Source: Globodera rostochiensis (taxonomy: Eukaryota > Nematoda > Chromadorea > Rhabditida > Heteroderidae). Taken from it: DNA of 64,000 nucleotides. Below are positions 24,501 to 34,875 of this stretch, piece after piece (position 1 is the first letter of the stretch; the number at the start of each line of letters is the position of its first letter). The notes under the pieces are model-generated. The model searched no databases, was not told where the DNA came from, and saw nothing but the letters and a program-made list of their open reading frames with translations. A program made the position numbers and the translations under genes. The stretch is taken from assembly GCA_018350325.1 (NCBI GenBank), contig JAEVLN010000058.1, forward strand, positions 62,001 to 126,000. The letters are read 5' to 3'.

Positions 24501-26632
24501 CCCTCCCCGACGACTTTGCCCTCGTCAAATTCTTCGCTTTTCGTCCGTTTGCCCTCCTCTTTGACATTTGTCAGAAGCTAAAAATGCCATTTTAAAGACT
24601 TTTGTTTTACGCACATTAAGCCAAAAAAACACAAAAGGCAATTAAATTAAAAAAGCGGTAAAATTGCCTTATATGTGAAAAATTAAAATCGCTTAAAAAC
24701 ACCTTTATAGGGTTTCTTAGGTGCTGAAAACGATAGATAATCAAAATTTTGGCGCGGAAAAGCATTTAAATCGGTTTTTGAACGGTTTAAAATTGCCAAA
24801 AATGGATATCTTCCTGTGCACTAATCTGCACAAATTTGGTATCATTCGACAGCTCTCGAGGAGACAAATCGATCTAGATGTGTCGGGACACGATCAGACG
24901 CCATTTGGATGCCGGCCGACTGAGTCCCAGTGTAAAAGGGACATTTTAGTACAAAAGTAAAAATGAACCCCCTTTCTCCGCAGACAACTGTAAACAGAAA
25001 ACAATAGGCTTTAAAAATTATGGGGGGGCGAGCGCGCGGGACCCGCGGAGCGGGCGCGCGCGAGACCCCCAGCCGGGTCACGCGCGGACTTCTTCCGGAG
25101 CCCGGAGTCTCGCCCCACCTACTGGCCGCCGTAGTCGAGTGTGCGGTACTTTGGCTTAGAGACCGGACTTGAGCTTCGAGCGAGACTCGAGACGAGATTC
25201 TCAAAAAATCTCGGATCTCGAAAAATCTCGTGAAGCTCATTTTAGTCGAGACGAGATGTCGAGACGAGATTCTCGAAAAATCTCGGATCTCGAAAAATCT
25301 CGACCCGGAACAGTCGAGATTCGAGATTTTGATAAAAATATAATTTTTTTTTCTCAATTCTCAGAAACTCCACCAAATTTTGTAGTGGTAAGAAGGGAGC
25401 ACTATAAGCATGTCTGCAAAATTTGGTCACGGAATATAAGTGTTAGCCTGTGTTCCAAGGTTTTGAAAATCAAAAGAAAATTCAATGGTGAGGGTCTTAG
25501 TGTCTGGATCATATGCTGTCTGCTGCGCTGTAGTGGGGTATGAAAGAGCCGGTGAGAAAATTGTTAGAATTCTTTAAGAAATGTTTCAAAATAGTTTTTG
25601 AGAATTTTTTATTCACTTTTGGGAGTGAGAGGAGGTTTGGCGGTGCCGATAGGCGCCGCCGAGAACATTTTGAATTTTTAACTCAATTTGTTAAGAGATT
25701 TGCAGCCAAAATGGAGTATGTCCGGCGATGCCGACAGGCGCCGCCGGGGGAATTTTTTACAAAAATTGGCAATCTTTGTTAAGAAAATCACTGGTTTTCA
25801 TGAAAAATTTTTGGAGTCGAGATCGAGAATCTCGAGCTTCTTTCGAGCGAGACTCGAGACGAGATTCTCGAAAAAATCTCGGATCTCGAAAAATTCAGTT
25901 TTATTCGAGACGAGATGTCGAGACGAGATTTCCCGAGAATCTCGTCGAGATTTTTCGAGATTTCGAGACGAGATCTCGTCTCGACCGGTCTCTACTTTGG
26001 CTGCTATTTTCCACCTTACTGTCTAACTTTTCCCCTATCGGTTTTTTAATGGTACTGAAATGTCCCTTTTACACTGGGACTCAGTTGACCGGTATCCAAA
26101 TGGCGTCTGATCGTGTCCCGGCATCTAGATCGATTTGTCTCCTCGAGAGCTGTCGAATGATACCAAATTTGTTGCAATTGGTCCACAAAAAGATACAAAA
26201 TTTTGGTCAAAAATCTCCATTTTTGGCAATTTTTAAACCGTTCAAAAACCGGTTTAAATGCTTTTCCGCGCCAAAATTTTGATTGAGCACCTAAGAAGCC
26301 CTATAAAGGTGTTTTTAAGCGATTTTAATTTTTCACATATAAGGCAATTTTCCCAAAAAAATCTTAGGAAAAAGCCATGCAAAAACATTTAGCCGCGCGA
26401 ATTATTTGTAAGTGCCAAAGTCGCCCACCCGCTGCCCTTTTGTCTCTTCTTCAAGCCGTTCCTCCCGCCCATTCGACGGAAGTGAACAAAGCGCCTTGGC
26501 CATTTCAATTTCCGTCGTTGTGAAGGCGTTTGGCGACGGACTTTGCTGGCGAGGCGACGTCGGCGTCGTTGTCTTTTCGCTTTGATTATGATCCGTCAGT
26601 TTGGCAAGCAAAGTGTGAAGAGCACCGCTCAT
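21562..26632 (-). CDS. Q-rich protein with FAR1/WRKY-GCM1-like zinc-binding domain
   Basis: Probable DNA-binding regulator; no ortholog name recognised. Exons (transcript order): 26632-26429, 24577-24480, 24430-24210, 24097-23846, 23794-23493, 23435-23103, 23066-22794, 22733-22359, 21654-21562. Phases agree and give 716 aa. Exons 3-4 encode the domain: FTEFDSAFEEWKSLYKHPF, YRYVVYHCSRYGEPRKRG, LPCGCLAKLRLNF and TTLHTEHNHEPM. The order C, CxC, HNH is that of the FAR1-type N-terminal domain of ZSWIM/MULE-related proteins. The rest is low complexity: Ser-rich, then Gln-rich with a 15-17-residue Q run (CAA/CAG, 22935-22995), Pro-rich, and a C-terminal helix EADLLLQALVNQMI. The ATG lies 4 nt after CTCAG. 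Intron 1 contains a transposon nest and intron 8 a G-rich array. SWIM or transposase domains are absent, so it may be a domesticated fragment of a MULE-like protein. Confidence 0.78.
21712..22358. repeat. C/G-rich minisatellite in intron 8 of the FAR1-like gene
   Basis: About 30 units of CCCACCCCCACATTCCCCC (plus strand) with C runs of 7-14 nt. In transcript orientation the first bases of the intron, GTGGGAGGGGGG, are themselves the unit, so the array starts at the donor (22358). Frames of about 250-550 codons across it are artefacts. Confidence 0.93.
24657..26355. mobile_element. 1.7-kb element with about 300-bp terminal inverted repeats, intron 1 of the FAR1-like gene
   Basis: 24657-24952 and 26045-26355 are inverted copies of each other; shared stretches include AATTGCCTTATATGTGAAAA, GGCGCGGAAAAGCATTTAAA and GACAGCTCTCGAGGAGAC. 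The arms differ by small indels. Between them lie a GC-rich self-complementary block (25020-25100), a hAT-like MITE (25157-25994) and a short remainder. No transposase. It sits wholly between exons 1 and 2 of the minus-strand gene. Confidence 0.85.
25157..25994. mobile_element. hAT-like MITE nested in the 24.7-26.4 kb element
   Basis: Ends TAGAGACCGG (25157) and CCGGTCTCTA (to 25994) are perfect inverses and are flanked by the octamer CTTTGGCT (25149-25156 and 25995-26002). Both subterminal regions are filled with CTCGAGACGAGATTCTCG-like palindromes. A 76-bp relative with the same ends is at 54019. The interior includes two GGCGCC palindrome copies (25640, 25722). Confidence 0.88.
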
Positions 26633-28019
26633 TTTTCTGAGCTGAATTATCAATCAAATAATTACCGATTCGTCGACTCGAACAAATGAATTCATATAAA
26701 GGTTGTTCTTCATGATATATAATCAATTGGGGGGTGGGCGTTCCGAATTCCGAATAAATCGGTGGCACATTTTGACAGACGACGGCGGCCCCCCAGTCTG
26801 GTGAGTGAAAATGTTGTGGCATGAGCAAAATGATGAACGACAGCTTCGATTTTGCCCGAGTCCAATTGGACTGCGTAAATGTCCACTATTTATGGTAAAC
26901 GCCCCGGGCAGAAATCGCCTCCAGCGATGTGAGCAACTGTTGGTTGTGCCCGCTGCATTAATGGCATCTCCCGGCGAAATGACCCATCCCCCGGACTGAC
27001 CATGGCAGCAAGGGATTTGGGGGTGGACAGATGCCAATGTCCCCCCCCCCCGCCCCCGCCATTCTCTGTCAGTCTGTCAGGGGTCACATCCATCGACCTC
27101 CCTCCCCCCCCCCCCACATTCCGTCCAATACACACATATCGCCCCTCTTCCATCGTTTGGTGACGCAACATTGACCCCCCCCCCCCTCCCCCTCCCCCTC
27201 CCCTCCGCCCGTCCAGTCCCCCCCCGTACAGCCATTTGCTCAGAGATTGCTGTGCGAACGAAGAGTGGTGAGGTTGTTTTGTGCCGTTTTTGCTGCTGCT
27301 GCTGCTGCTGCTGCTGTGGGTGGCCTCCCCCACTGCCAATGTCTGGGTCGCTCGGGTTGCCAATTTTTGTTTGTGTCGTCCGTTTCTTCCGCCACTGTCT
27401 CCACCACCCCAACCTCAACGACCGCCGTTGATTGGGGCAGAAGACGCCACCAGTGACCCCCCCCCCCCCCCCAACACTTTCCCTTTCCTCTCTTCCCCCA
27501 AAGAATTGCATTCGCCCCGTCGTCCGTCCGTCCGTTCTCTCATCTCCCCGCTGACCCGCGGAGTTCATCTCCCTCCCCAATAATATCCAACCCATCAAAA
27601 CCAAAAAACAGTCTGTTCCTTTCTTTGCGATGAATGGCGGCGGTGGCGGGGCTGTCCCCCCCCCCCCCCCCCCCGCGGGGAAATGACCCATCGGTCGTTT
27701 GGTTGGGATGGACTTCGTTCGCTATTGGGTTGGCCCACGGTAAAAGCAGCGGAAAGAGAGAAGAGAGACGGACGGACGGACGCATGGATTGGATGTTACG
27801 GTATCGGAGAATAGACGAATTGGGAGGGAGGGGGTCCGCCGTGTTCAAGTGAAATGCGTCAACCGTTTGTGAATTTGTGTTTTTGAATCGTCCCTGGAGC
27901 TTTTTTCTAATTTTTTATTTAAAATATGTAAGATTCCGCTAAATTCGGTTCTGCTAGTGCGTAAAAAAGCACAGGTTCGTGAGAAAGATTTATTTGCTAT
28001 AACTAAGTACTTTTGACTT
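26633..28019. other. Spacer upstream of the FAR1-like gene, low complexity
   Basis: No recognisable coding exon on either strand. It contains C/G runs (27040-27200, 27455-27475, 27650-27676), a (GCT)7 tract near 27291-27317 and GACGGACG repeats near 27770. Several open frames of 60-200 codons are composed of G, P or S runs. Promoter or 5' UTR exons of the minus-strand gene are expected here. Confidence 0.4.
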
Positions 28020-28720
28020 CGATTCCGGATTTTTTAGCTTTTTAGAGAAAGAGGCAACAAAAAAAAAGTTGTTTTAAAACAGAAAAAAAAACTTTCTAGG
28101 GGTTTCCGGGGTCGTAGAATCCAAATCTGGTCTCCGTTTCAACCGAAACGGGGTTCTTTTCGGTTATGTGTCAACAAAAAAATAAATTTTTTTTTCAAAG
28201 TTAATAAAAGGTGGTTCTAGGGTTTTCGGGATCGTAGTGTCCGAATCTGACTTCCATTTCAGCAAATTTCGAACCTTGAACACGAATTCAAACAATTTTT
28301 TGAAAAAATTTTTAAAATTTCATTGACATTTCGACTTATTTAATAGCAAAATGCGAAAAAAATTTTTTTATGAGAATTGGTCGAATTCATGTCCAAGGTT
28401 CGAAATAGATTGAAAAGGAGGTCGGATTCGTATAAACTCGTCGAAATGTCAAAATTTCAGTGGAATTTAGCAAAACATAGTTGAATTTATGCCACCAAAC
28501 TGATATTCTTTCTACACAATGTAAATAAAAATAAAAATTTTTGGAAAATGAAAAGAAAAATTCTGGAAATTGCTTGAATTTGGCCAGGGTTCGAAATCGT
28601 CGAAATGGAAGTCAGATTTGGATTCAACGACCCCGAAAACCTCTAGAAACACTTTTTATCGACTTTAAAACAAAAAAACTTTTTTTGTTTGTTGCCTCAT
28701 AACGCACAAGTACCAAGAAT
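28020..28720. mobile_element. Nested MITE pair downstream of NUP98-NUP96
   Basis: The outer ends (GAGGCAACAAAAAAAAAGTT near 28050 and its inverse near 28670-28700) and flanking halves form an inverted pair. The centre, 28145-28435, is the reverse complement of the MITE at 9032-9406, including the end motif GGTTCTTTTCGGTTATGTG. One element therefore appears inserted into a related one. Confidence 0.72.
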
Positions 28721-28950
28721 TGCGTAGACGACAAACAATTTAATAAATTGGAATTTCCCAAAAATTTATCGACGACCAATTCACATCCATTTGTCCATCA
28801 AACAAAACGAAATCCGAAAACAGTGCGAGAGAAGGAAAAAACGAATGGCAAAAGGAAACGAAGTATCGTAAAAAGAGTGAGCTGACGATATATAAAAGAA
28901 AAGTGATATGACAAATTGAGTAAAAATACGCCTCCCACCCCTCTCTCTCC

Positions 28951-31900
28951 TTATCCATCAACTTCGACCAGCGTTTCCAATTGGTTGACAGCGTCCGAAA
29001 GTGTCGTCCAGGGGGATGAGTGGTACCAAATGAGCACACCGAGAATCTTAAGGGTTTCGATGGCAATTACACACAAAACTTTTTTCTCCCAAAAATGAAA
29101 AGGATGCAACAAAAAACCAAACCATAAACCAAATCGGAGGGTTGAAAAGATTTTCGAAGACAAAAGCAACAAAAATGATATGAAAAATGCCCATTTTAAA
29201 AAATGGGCAAACCTGGAGCCAGTCAAGGCCTTCCAGACATCCTTTTCGTCGGGAGGACCAACCGCCAGAAAGAAGCTCCAAAATGTTTGCATAACCAATG
29301 GCCGTCGTTTGTTTTTTGTCCGTCACGGCGAGCTTAAAACATTCAAAATATTAACAGCATTTACTCCAAAATTTGCCTGTTTTCCGAGTTGATCCCGAAT
29401 TAATTTGGAGTTTGGACATTTGAACATCGACAAAAGCAATGCCAAATTGTAATGGCGCGAGTGACGAGCAGCCTCAACAGCCTTTTTGTGCGAGCCGCAG
29501 ACCAAATGGTGGAAGACGCCGTCAAAAACAGAGAGGGGCTCTTCCGTCCGCCGTGGAGGACGATTGCCCAACCGATCCTTCAACCAAACGCCCATCTGAA
29601 CGCGCTGAGAGACTTTTGCTGAAAGGAAAGCACATGACAATAACAAAAACGCTTTTCTTATGTTTTGGTTCGGCTCGGATTAGACTCAATTCAATTTTCC
29701 GAAAATATGTGAAGACCGGTGTTGATCCATCCGAGCCGGTCTCTAAACACTTACCCTCAAGACTGTCAACCTTCACACAAACGATGTCACAAAGCGTGAG
29801 AATGGTCTCAACAACTTGCGCCCCCTCCGACTCGCCGGTTCGGAATGAATTCCTGACATGCGTATCCAAAAGTCGGAGAAGCATTGAGGGAGGGTCAAAA
29901 GAAATCAGTCCGCCGGAAATGGAAGGCAACGCATTTAACTGCAGATCAATTCGGCTTTTTTTTTGTTTATAAGTCGTCAAAATGTCCTGAAACGTTAAAT
30001 GAAAGTGAAATTGGCAAAAGAATAAAAACGACTTTAATTGTGGGGACAACTTCCAAACTAAGCACGGAAACGGCACTCAGATGGCCATTCAACGCAGTCA
30101 AAATATGGCCTTAAGGAACGAATTGAAAACAAAGCATCGAGTCAAAAGACAACGAACCATTCGAGAATCCAACTCGACAGCTCCGACGATCAAAAACGAG
30201 TCCAGACTTCTGAAAGATCGCCGCCCCTCCACCAGAAACACTCTTAAACGAATTTTTCGGCAAACGCTCGATCAAACGGGCTCGTTTCTTGGCTTCCTTA
30301 GCACCGTGGCTCAGCAATTTTCTGCAAAAATTAGTCACAGCAATTGCAATTTTAATCGGCTCACTTTGACTCAAAGAGTGTATCGTCCAGCTTCAATTTC
30401 TTTTGCAAAACTTCACCGTTTTGGAACAGTTTGGAGTCTTCCTGGTCGAAAACCGAAAAATCAAGACGATTTTCTGTCTCTTCTGCAAAACAAATGCTTT
30501 TGTTAATGAATGAATAAACACTGCCCAATGAATCCAACCGGAACTATCAACATCTTCGCAAAATCCAATCGGTCGTTTTGTTGTTCCGTTATTATGAGAA
30601 GCCTTTTGATGGCATTCGTCGTCTTCCTTCAACCAAAATTCAAATAATTGGTGAGGCAAATGATTATCTTTCACTCACAAAGCCATATTTGGAGAAATGC
30701 TGCACGTCGAATTGCCAAGTGCCGGTAGCCGGCTGATAATCGCGGAACACGGCGTCCAATCGCTGACACAATCTTTCCAACTTTTCACGAAATCCAAAGC
30801 GACGCAATTCGTCCACATCCTAAATTTTAGAGAGTTTTTCCGCCAGCAGATTCGAATTCAGAATTGTCCACTTTGATCGGTTGCTTCGTCTTCGGGTCGA
30901 CGGGCCACACACGGTCCAAACTCACTTCCGCAAATCTGTTCAGACCCGTGCCAACATCAGGCTTTGTTGTCTCATCAGGGTAAACAACGACTTCTTTGTT
31001 TCGAAAATGCACAACTTCGTCCAGGTCGACCGGCCCATCCAATTGAATTGGACCCTTCCAGAACACACTTCCGTACCCCAACCGTCCAACCGTAAGTCCG
31101 CTTTCAATTCGACACGTTCCGTCAGCATGGTATAGCTCTTCCAATTCTTTGACCGACGGTTTACAGTAATACTCCGGTCGTGTCAGTTTCACACGGTATT
31201 CCTTCGAGGTTTCATGGGGCTGAGTTAAAAGGCATTTAAAAGAAAAATTTATTATAAAAAAATAGCACCTGAGGGGAAGTTTCTGGCAAAGGGCTTTGCG
31301 CGTTTATCTGCGCCGACGCCGTCGAAATATCGCTACGAATCGACTTTTCGGGGGTCCGTACAAACTCCATCCTCGACGGCTCACTTGGAATTTCATTCGA
31401 CAAATTGGATTCATCGGCATCGTTTGAACGAGACTTTGAAATATTAAATTAATGGCAAATGAATTAAAAACAGTACCTGCTGAACGGTTTCATAGACGAC
31501 GGAAATGTCGAGAGACTTCACATTCTTTTCATCTTCCGATTGCATCGATTTCAAAAGCGAATCTCCTCTGTTAAAAAGTTTTTTTGCATATACACAAAAA
31601 GATAATCACTTTGATTTGAGCTTGGGCGATTGATGAAGTCCCAAAGCAGCCCCGAATCCCACGGAAGGCAAAAGAACCAATGGCTTATAAGTGAAGCTTT
31701 GCTCCAAGAAAGATCCGTTTAAATCCGTCGCCGAACTTTTTGTCGTGTCCAATTGAGTCGTCGCCAGGGATTTGTCGGATTTTGGAGAGCCAAACATCGA
31801 CGGGCCATCCAAACGTCGATTGGACAAATGTAACTGTCTTTGCAAGCTGAAACCTTTTTTTAATCACTTCCCAACCAATGGTATTGGGAACCTTGCAATG

Positions 31901-34561
31901 TCGTCCAATGCTTTGCTGCTGGGTGAGACGGCGGGGCTTTTCAGCAGAGGGCTGTCCCCATAGGGAAGCGAAGAAAGTTGGGCACTGATAATGGCCTGTT
32001 GGATGCCGGAAATGTTGACATTTGATCCAAGAATAATTGGAGGAGATCCAGCGGCAGCCGCTCCTCCAAAGCCAGTGGGCTGAGAAAACCCTGAACAAAA
32101 TAAATTCGTTACGATTAATATAACCGCCAAAAACACCGGTGCCGAACATGCCAGCCCCAGCCATATTCTGAGGCGTTGTTGTGCCAAACACGGAAGGTTG
32201 TGCCGGTTTTTGAAGCAAATTTGTGGCTGGTGCTTGACCAAATAAGCCGCCAGTCGCTGGCTGTTGCTGCTGAGCGCCAAAAATGCTACCAGTGCCAATC
32301 TTATGCGATGGCTTTGCGCCGAAAAGGTTGGTAGAGCCAACCGCTTGCTGCGGTTGCTGTCCAAAGGAAAACGCGCCCTGCTGAGGCTGTCCACCGAAAA
32401 GACCCGTAGTCGTAGTCTAAATTAAACCATATTAATTGAGAAATTATTAATAACCAACCGTTGCAGTGCCAAAACCGCCAACCGAAGATGGCGCAGTTCC
32501 GCCGAACATACCGCCAGTGGTTGGCTGTCCGCCGAAAATGCTAGGCTGTGATACCTGACCAAAAGCCTAAATGGCAAAACTCAAGCCTGAAAGTTAGTAG
32601 TAGTTACCGATGGCTTATTTTGACCGAACAGTCCGGCACCGCCCGCCGTCGTTGACCCAAAAGCACTGCTTGGCTGCTGTTGCTGACCGAAAAGACCTCC
32701 GCTAGGCTGAGACGTGGCCGCCCCAAACAATGAGGAACCGGCTGGCTTGGCCGCGCCGAAAAGGCCACCCGTCTGCGGCTGCCCGCCAAACAATGAGGAC
32801 GCCGTCGTTGCGGAAGGGAAAGTCGGTGCCGAAGTCGTTGCTAAATATATATGAATTCCGTCAGTCAAAAAATTGTAAAAGTGCAAAACAATAGGGTCCC
32901 CCTTATGGGTTTTTTCTCAAAAACATTTCGGGGAGACCTGTCCCCCCCCCCCTGCATACGCGCCTGCCTAAATTGAAATTTGTCCGATCTTTCTTTCCAA
33001 AAGTGAAGGGTAAAAATGCCAAAGCGCAAAGAAAAAAAAATGGCAAAAGTTTTCCCGGCGGCACCTATCGGCACCGCCGACCCCTTCCCCTCCCAAAATG
33101 AAGCAGAATTCGCAACAAAAAAAAAATTGCATTTTTGAATTTTTAACAAAAATGGAGTAAACGGAAAATGGGCCCCCTAATTTGTAAAGCATTTTTTTGT
33201 GGAAATTGCTTAACAAATGCAATAAAAAGCAAAAAAGACCCCCCTAAGAATCGATTCCCCCCCCCAAAGGGTGAAAGTGCAATTCCAGGGATTAGTAAAA
33301 AACTTAGAAGTATTTCAGTCTAATTGATCATTGAAGTATACGATAGAAAAGTACCTTTTAGCTTAAAAAATAAACGAAATTTTAAAGAGAGTAAGTTCCG
33401 TGTTAACTTTTATCATTAGTCAATCGGACACTCCATTTTATTTTAAAATAAACCAGAAAAAAGTCCGCCAGTTGGTTTTGCAAAAAGTCCTCCTTGTTGT
33501 TGTTGTCCCAAAGCACTTTGTTGGCCGAACAAAGAAGAGGACGCAACGGAAGTAGCGCCGGTATTCTTTATTCTGCCAGCGATGTAATCGTCGACCCGAA
33601 TTTCCTAAATTTTGACTTATAAACGAAAAGAGACGTGGCCGGCCTTCCACTCACTTCCAGACTTTTGTGCTCATGTTCTTTCATCGACGATATACACATT
33701 TGCTTTGTGCTAACTTTGTGCGGCGTCCCTTTCAATTGCATCTGATCCTCGCCAATTGGGGGTGCAAATTTACTCGCTAAATATTTTTGGATTGAAATTG
33801 ATTTCAAAATTGACGTAAGCTAAAAACAAAAACCGAAAACTGGGGCGCTCGGAGCACCGAATCCAAACGGTTGCGATGGCTTTGCGCCGAAAAGGTTGGT
33901 AGAGCCAACCGCTTGCTGCGGCTGCTGTCCAAAGGAAAACGCGCCCTGCTGAGGCTGTCCACCGAAAAGACCCGTAGTCGTAGTCTAAATTAAACCATAT
34001 TAATTGAGAAATTATTAATAACCAACCGTTGCAGTGCCAAAACCGCCAACCGAAGATGGCGCAGTTCCGCCGAACATACCGCCAGTGGTTGGCTGTCCGC
34101 CGAAAATGCTAGGCTGTGATACCTGACCAAAAGCCTAAATGGCAAAACTCAAGCCTGAAAGTTAGTAGTAGTTACCGATGGCTTATTTTGACCGAACAGT
34201 CCGGCACCGCCCGCCGTCGTTGACCCAAAAGCACTGCTTGGCTGCTGTTGCTGACCGAAAAGACCTCCGCTAGGCTGAGACGTGGCCGCCCCAAACAATG
34301 AGGAACCGGCTGGCTTGGCCGCGCCGAAAAGGCCACCCGTCTGCGGCTGCCCGCCAAACAATGAGGACGCCGTCGTTGCGGAAGGGAAAGTCGGTGCCGA
34401 AGTCGTTGCTAAAACAATAGTTTTTCAAAAAAAAATCAAATTGTACCTGAAAAAAAACCACCAGCTGGCTTTGCAAAAAGCCCTCCTTGCTGTTGTTGCC
34501 CTAACGTGTTTTGTTGCCCAAACAAAGAAGATCCAATAGGAGTAACTCCAGTACCCTTCAT
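28951..34561 (-). CDS. NUP98-NUP96: NUP98-NUP96 nucleoporin precursor
   Basis: Nuclear pore precursor that cleaves itself into Nup98 (mobile FG barrier/mRNA export) and Nup96 (Y-complex scaffold). Exons in order: 34561-34447, 34408-34176, 34134-34027, 33984-33858, 33776-33655, 33604-33454, 32840-32608, 32566-32459, 32416-32125, 32090-31892, 31846-31610, 31567-31477, 31433-31269, 31219-30872, 30819-30679, 30626-30539, 30482-30365, 30321-30158, 30109-30033, 29986-29755, 29618-29365, 29332-29213, 29046-28951. Phases agree; 1272 aa. Seen: GLFG repeats on both sides of a GLEBS motif (KFAPPIGEDQM, TKQMCISSMKEHEHKSLE), the autoproteolytic domain (RPEYYCKPS, GYGSVFWKGP) ending in HFSKYGF with the HF/S cleavage site, then Nup96 parts (CRVGFSNGHIL, NLALLLSMF, VLIWYHSS). 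The Nup96 part stops at VEVDG after a region equivalent to about the first half of the human protein. The exon 4-5 junction is the least certain. Confidence 0.9.
32302..32845. repeat. Internal duplication of NUP98 FG exons, copy B
   Basis: About 544 bp covering exons 7, 8 and the start of 9 with their introns. By eye only one base differs from 33870-34413 (GGTTGC versus GGCTGC near 32351). Offset is 1568 bp, same orientation. Confidence 0.93.
32885..33300. repeat. Dispersed repeat insertion in NUP98 intron 6
   Basis: Contains the GGCACCTATCGGCACCGCC palindrome (33058-33080) and the AT-rich flanks of the dispersed family. The equivalent intron of the other duplicate (34409-34446) is only 38 nt, so this about 575-bp difference looks like insertion after duplication. 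Confidence 0.65.
33870..34413. repeat. Internal duplication of NUP98 FG exons, copy A
   Basis: Covers exons 2, 3 and part of 4 with their introns; see copy B. Exons 1 and 6, just outside the identical block, are also related (SSLFGQQ, GQQQQGGLFAKP) but clearly diverged. Confidence 0.93.
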
Positions 34562-34875
34562 TTATCAATTTATCACTTAAAAATTTATTATAAATACTTA
34601 TGGTTAGACTTGTCCACACGAAATACAAAAAGAACAAACAGGGACGCAAAAAGAAAGAAGCGACAATTTAAATGAAGATTTTTAAAAATTATTTTATTTC
34701 CTTTTATTTGTCGAAGTGTTTTTGTTCATCGCTTATTTCCCGCTAAAAATTTTCGAATCCTTTCGCAAAAAAACAAGTGGATTCGGCCAAATCTGCGAAG
34801 CATTTCAGCCACAGACATCACAAAAATTTCCGGGACTTGAAATATATTTTAATTTGTTCGGCAACTATTCTTAAA
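34562..34875. promoter_or_regulatory. Shared divergent promoter region of NUP98-NUP96 and symplekin
   Basis: Only 314 bp separate the two start codons on opposite strands. The interval is AT-rich without a recognisable TATA box. Both genes act in mRNA maturation or export, so shared control is plausible but inferred from spacing only. Confidence 0.5.

Noticed and set aside
33820..33840. 21-nt intron between NUP98 exon 4 and the GLEBS exon
   Set aside because: It would keep the frame, but an 81-nt intron (33777-33857) with a normal donor and acceptor also keeps it and gives a better GLEBS start.
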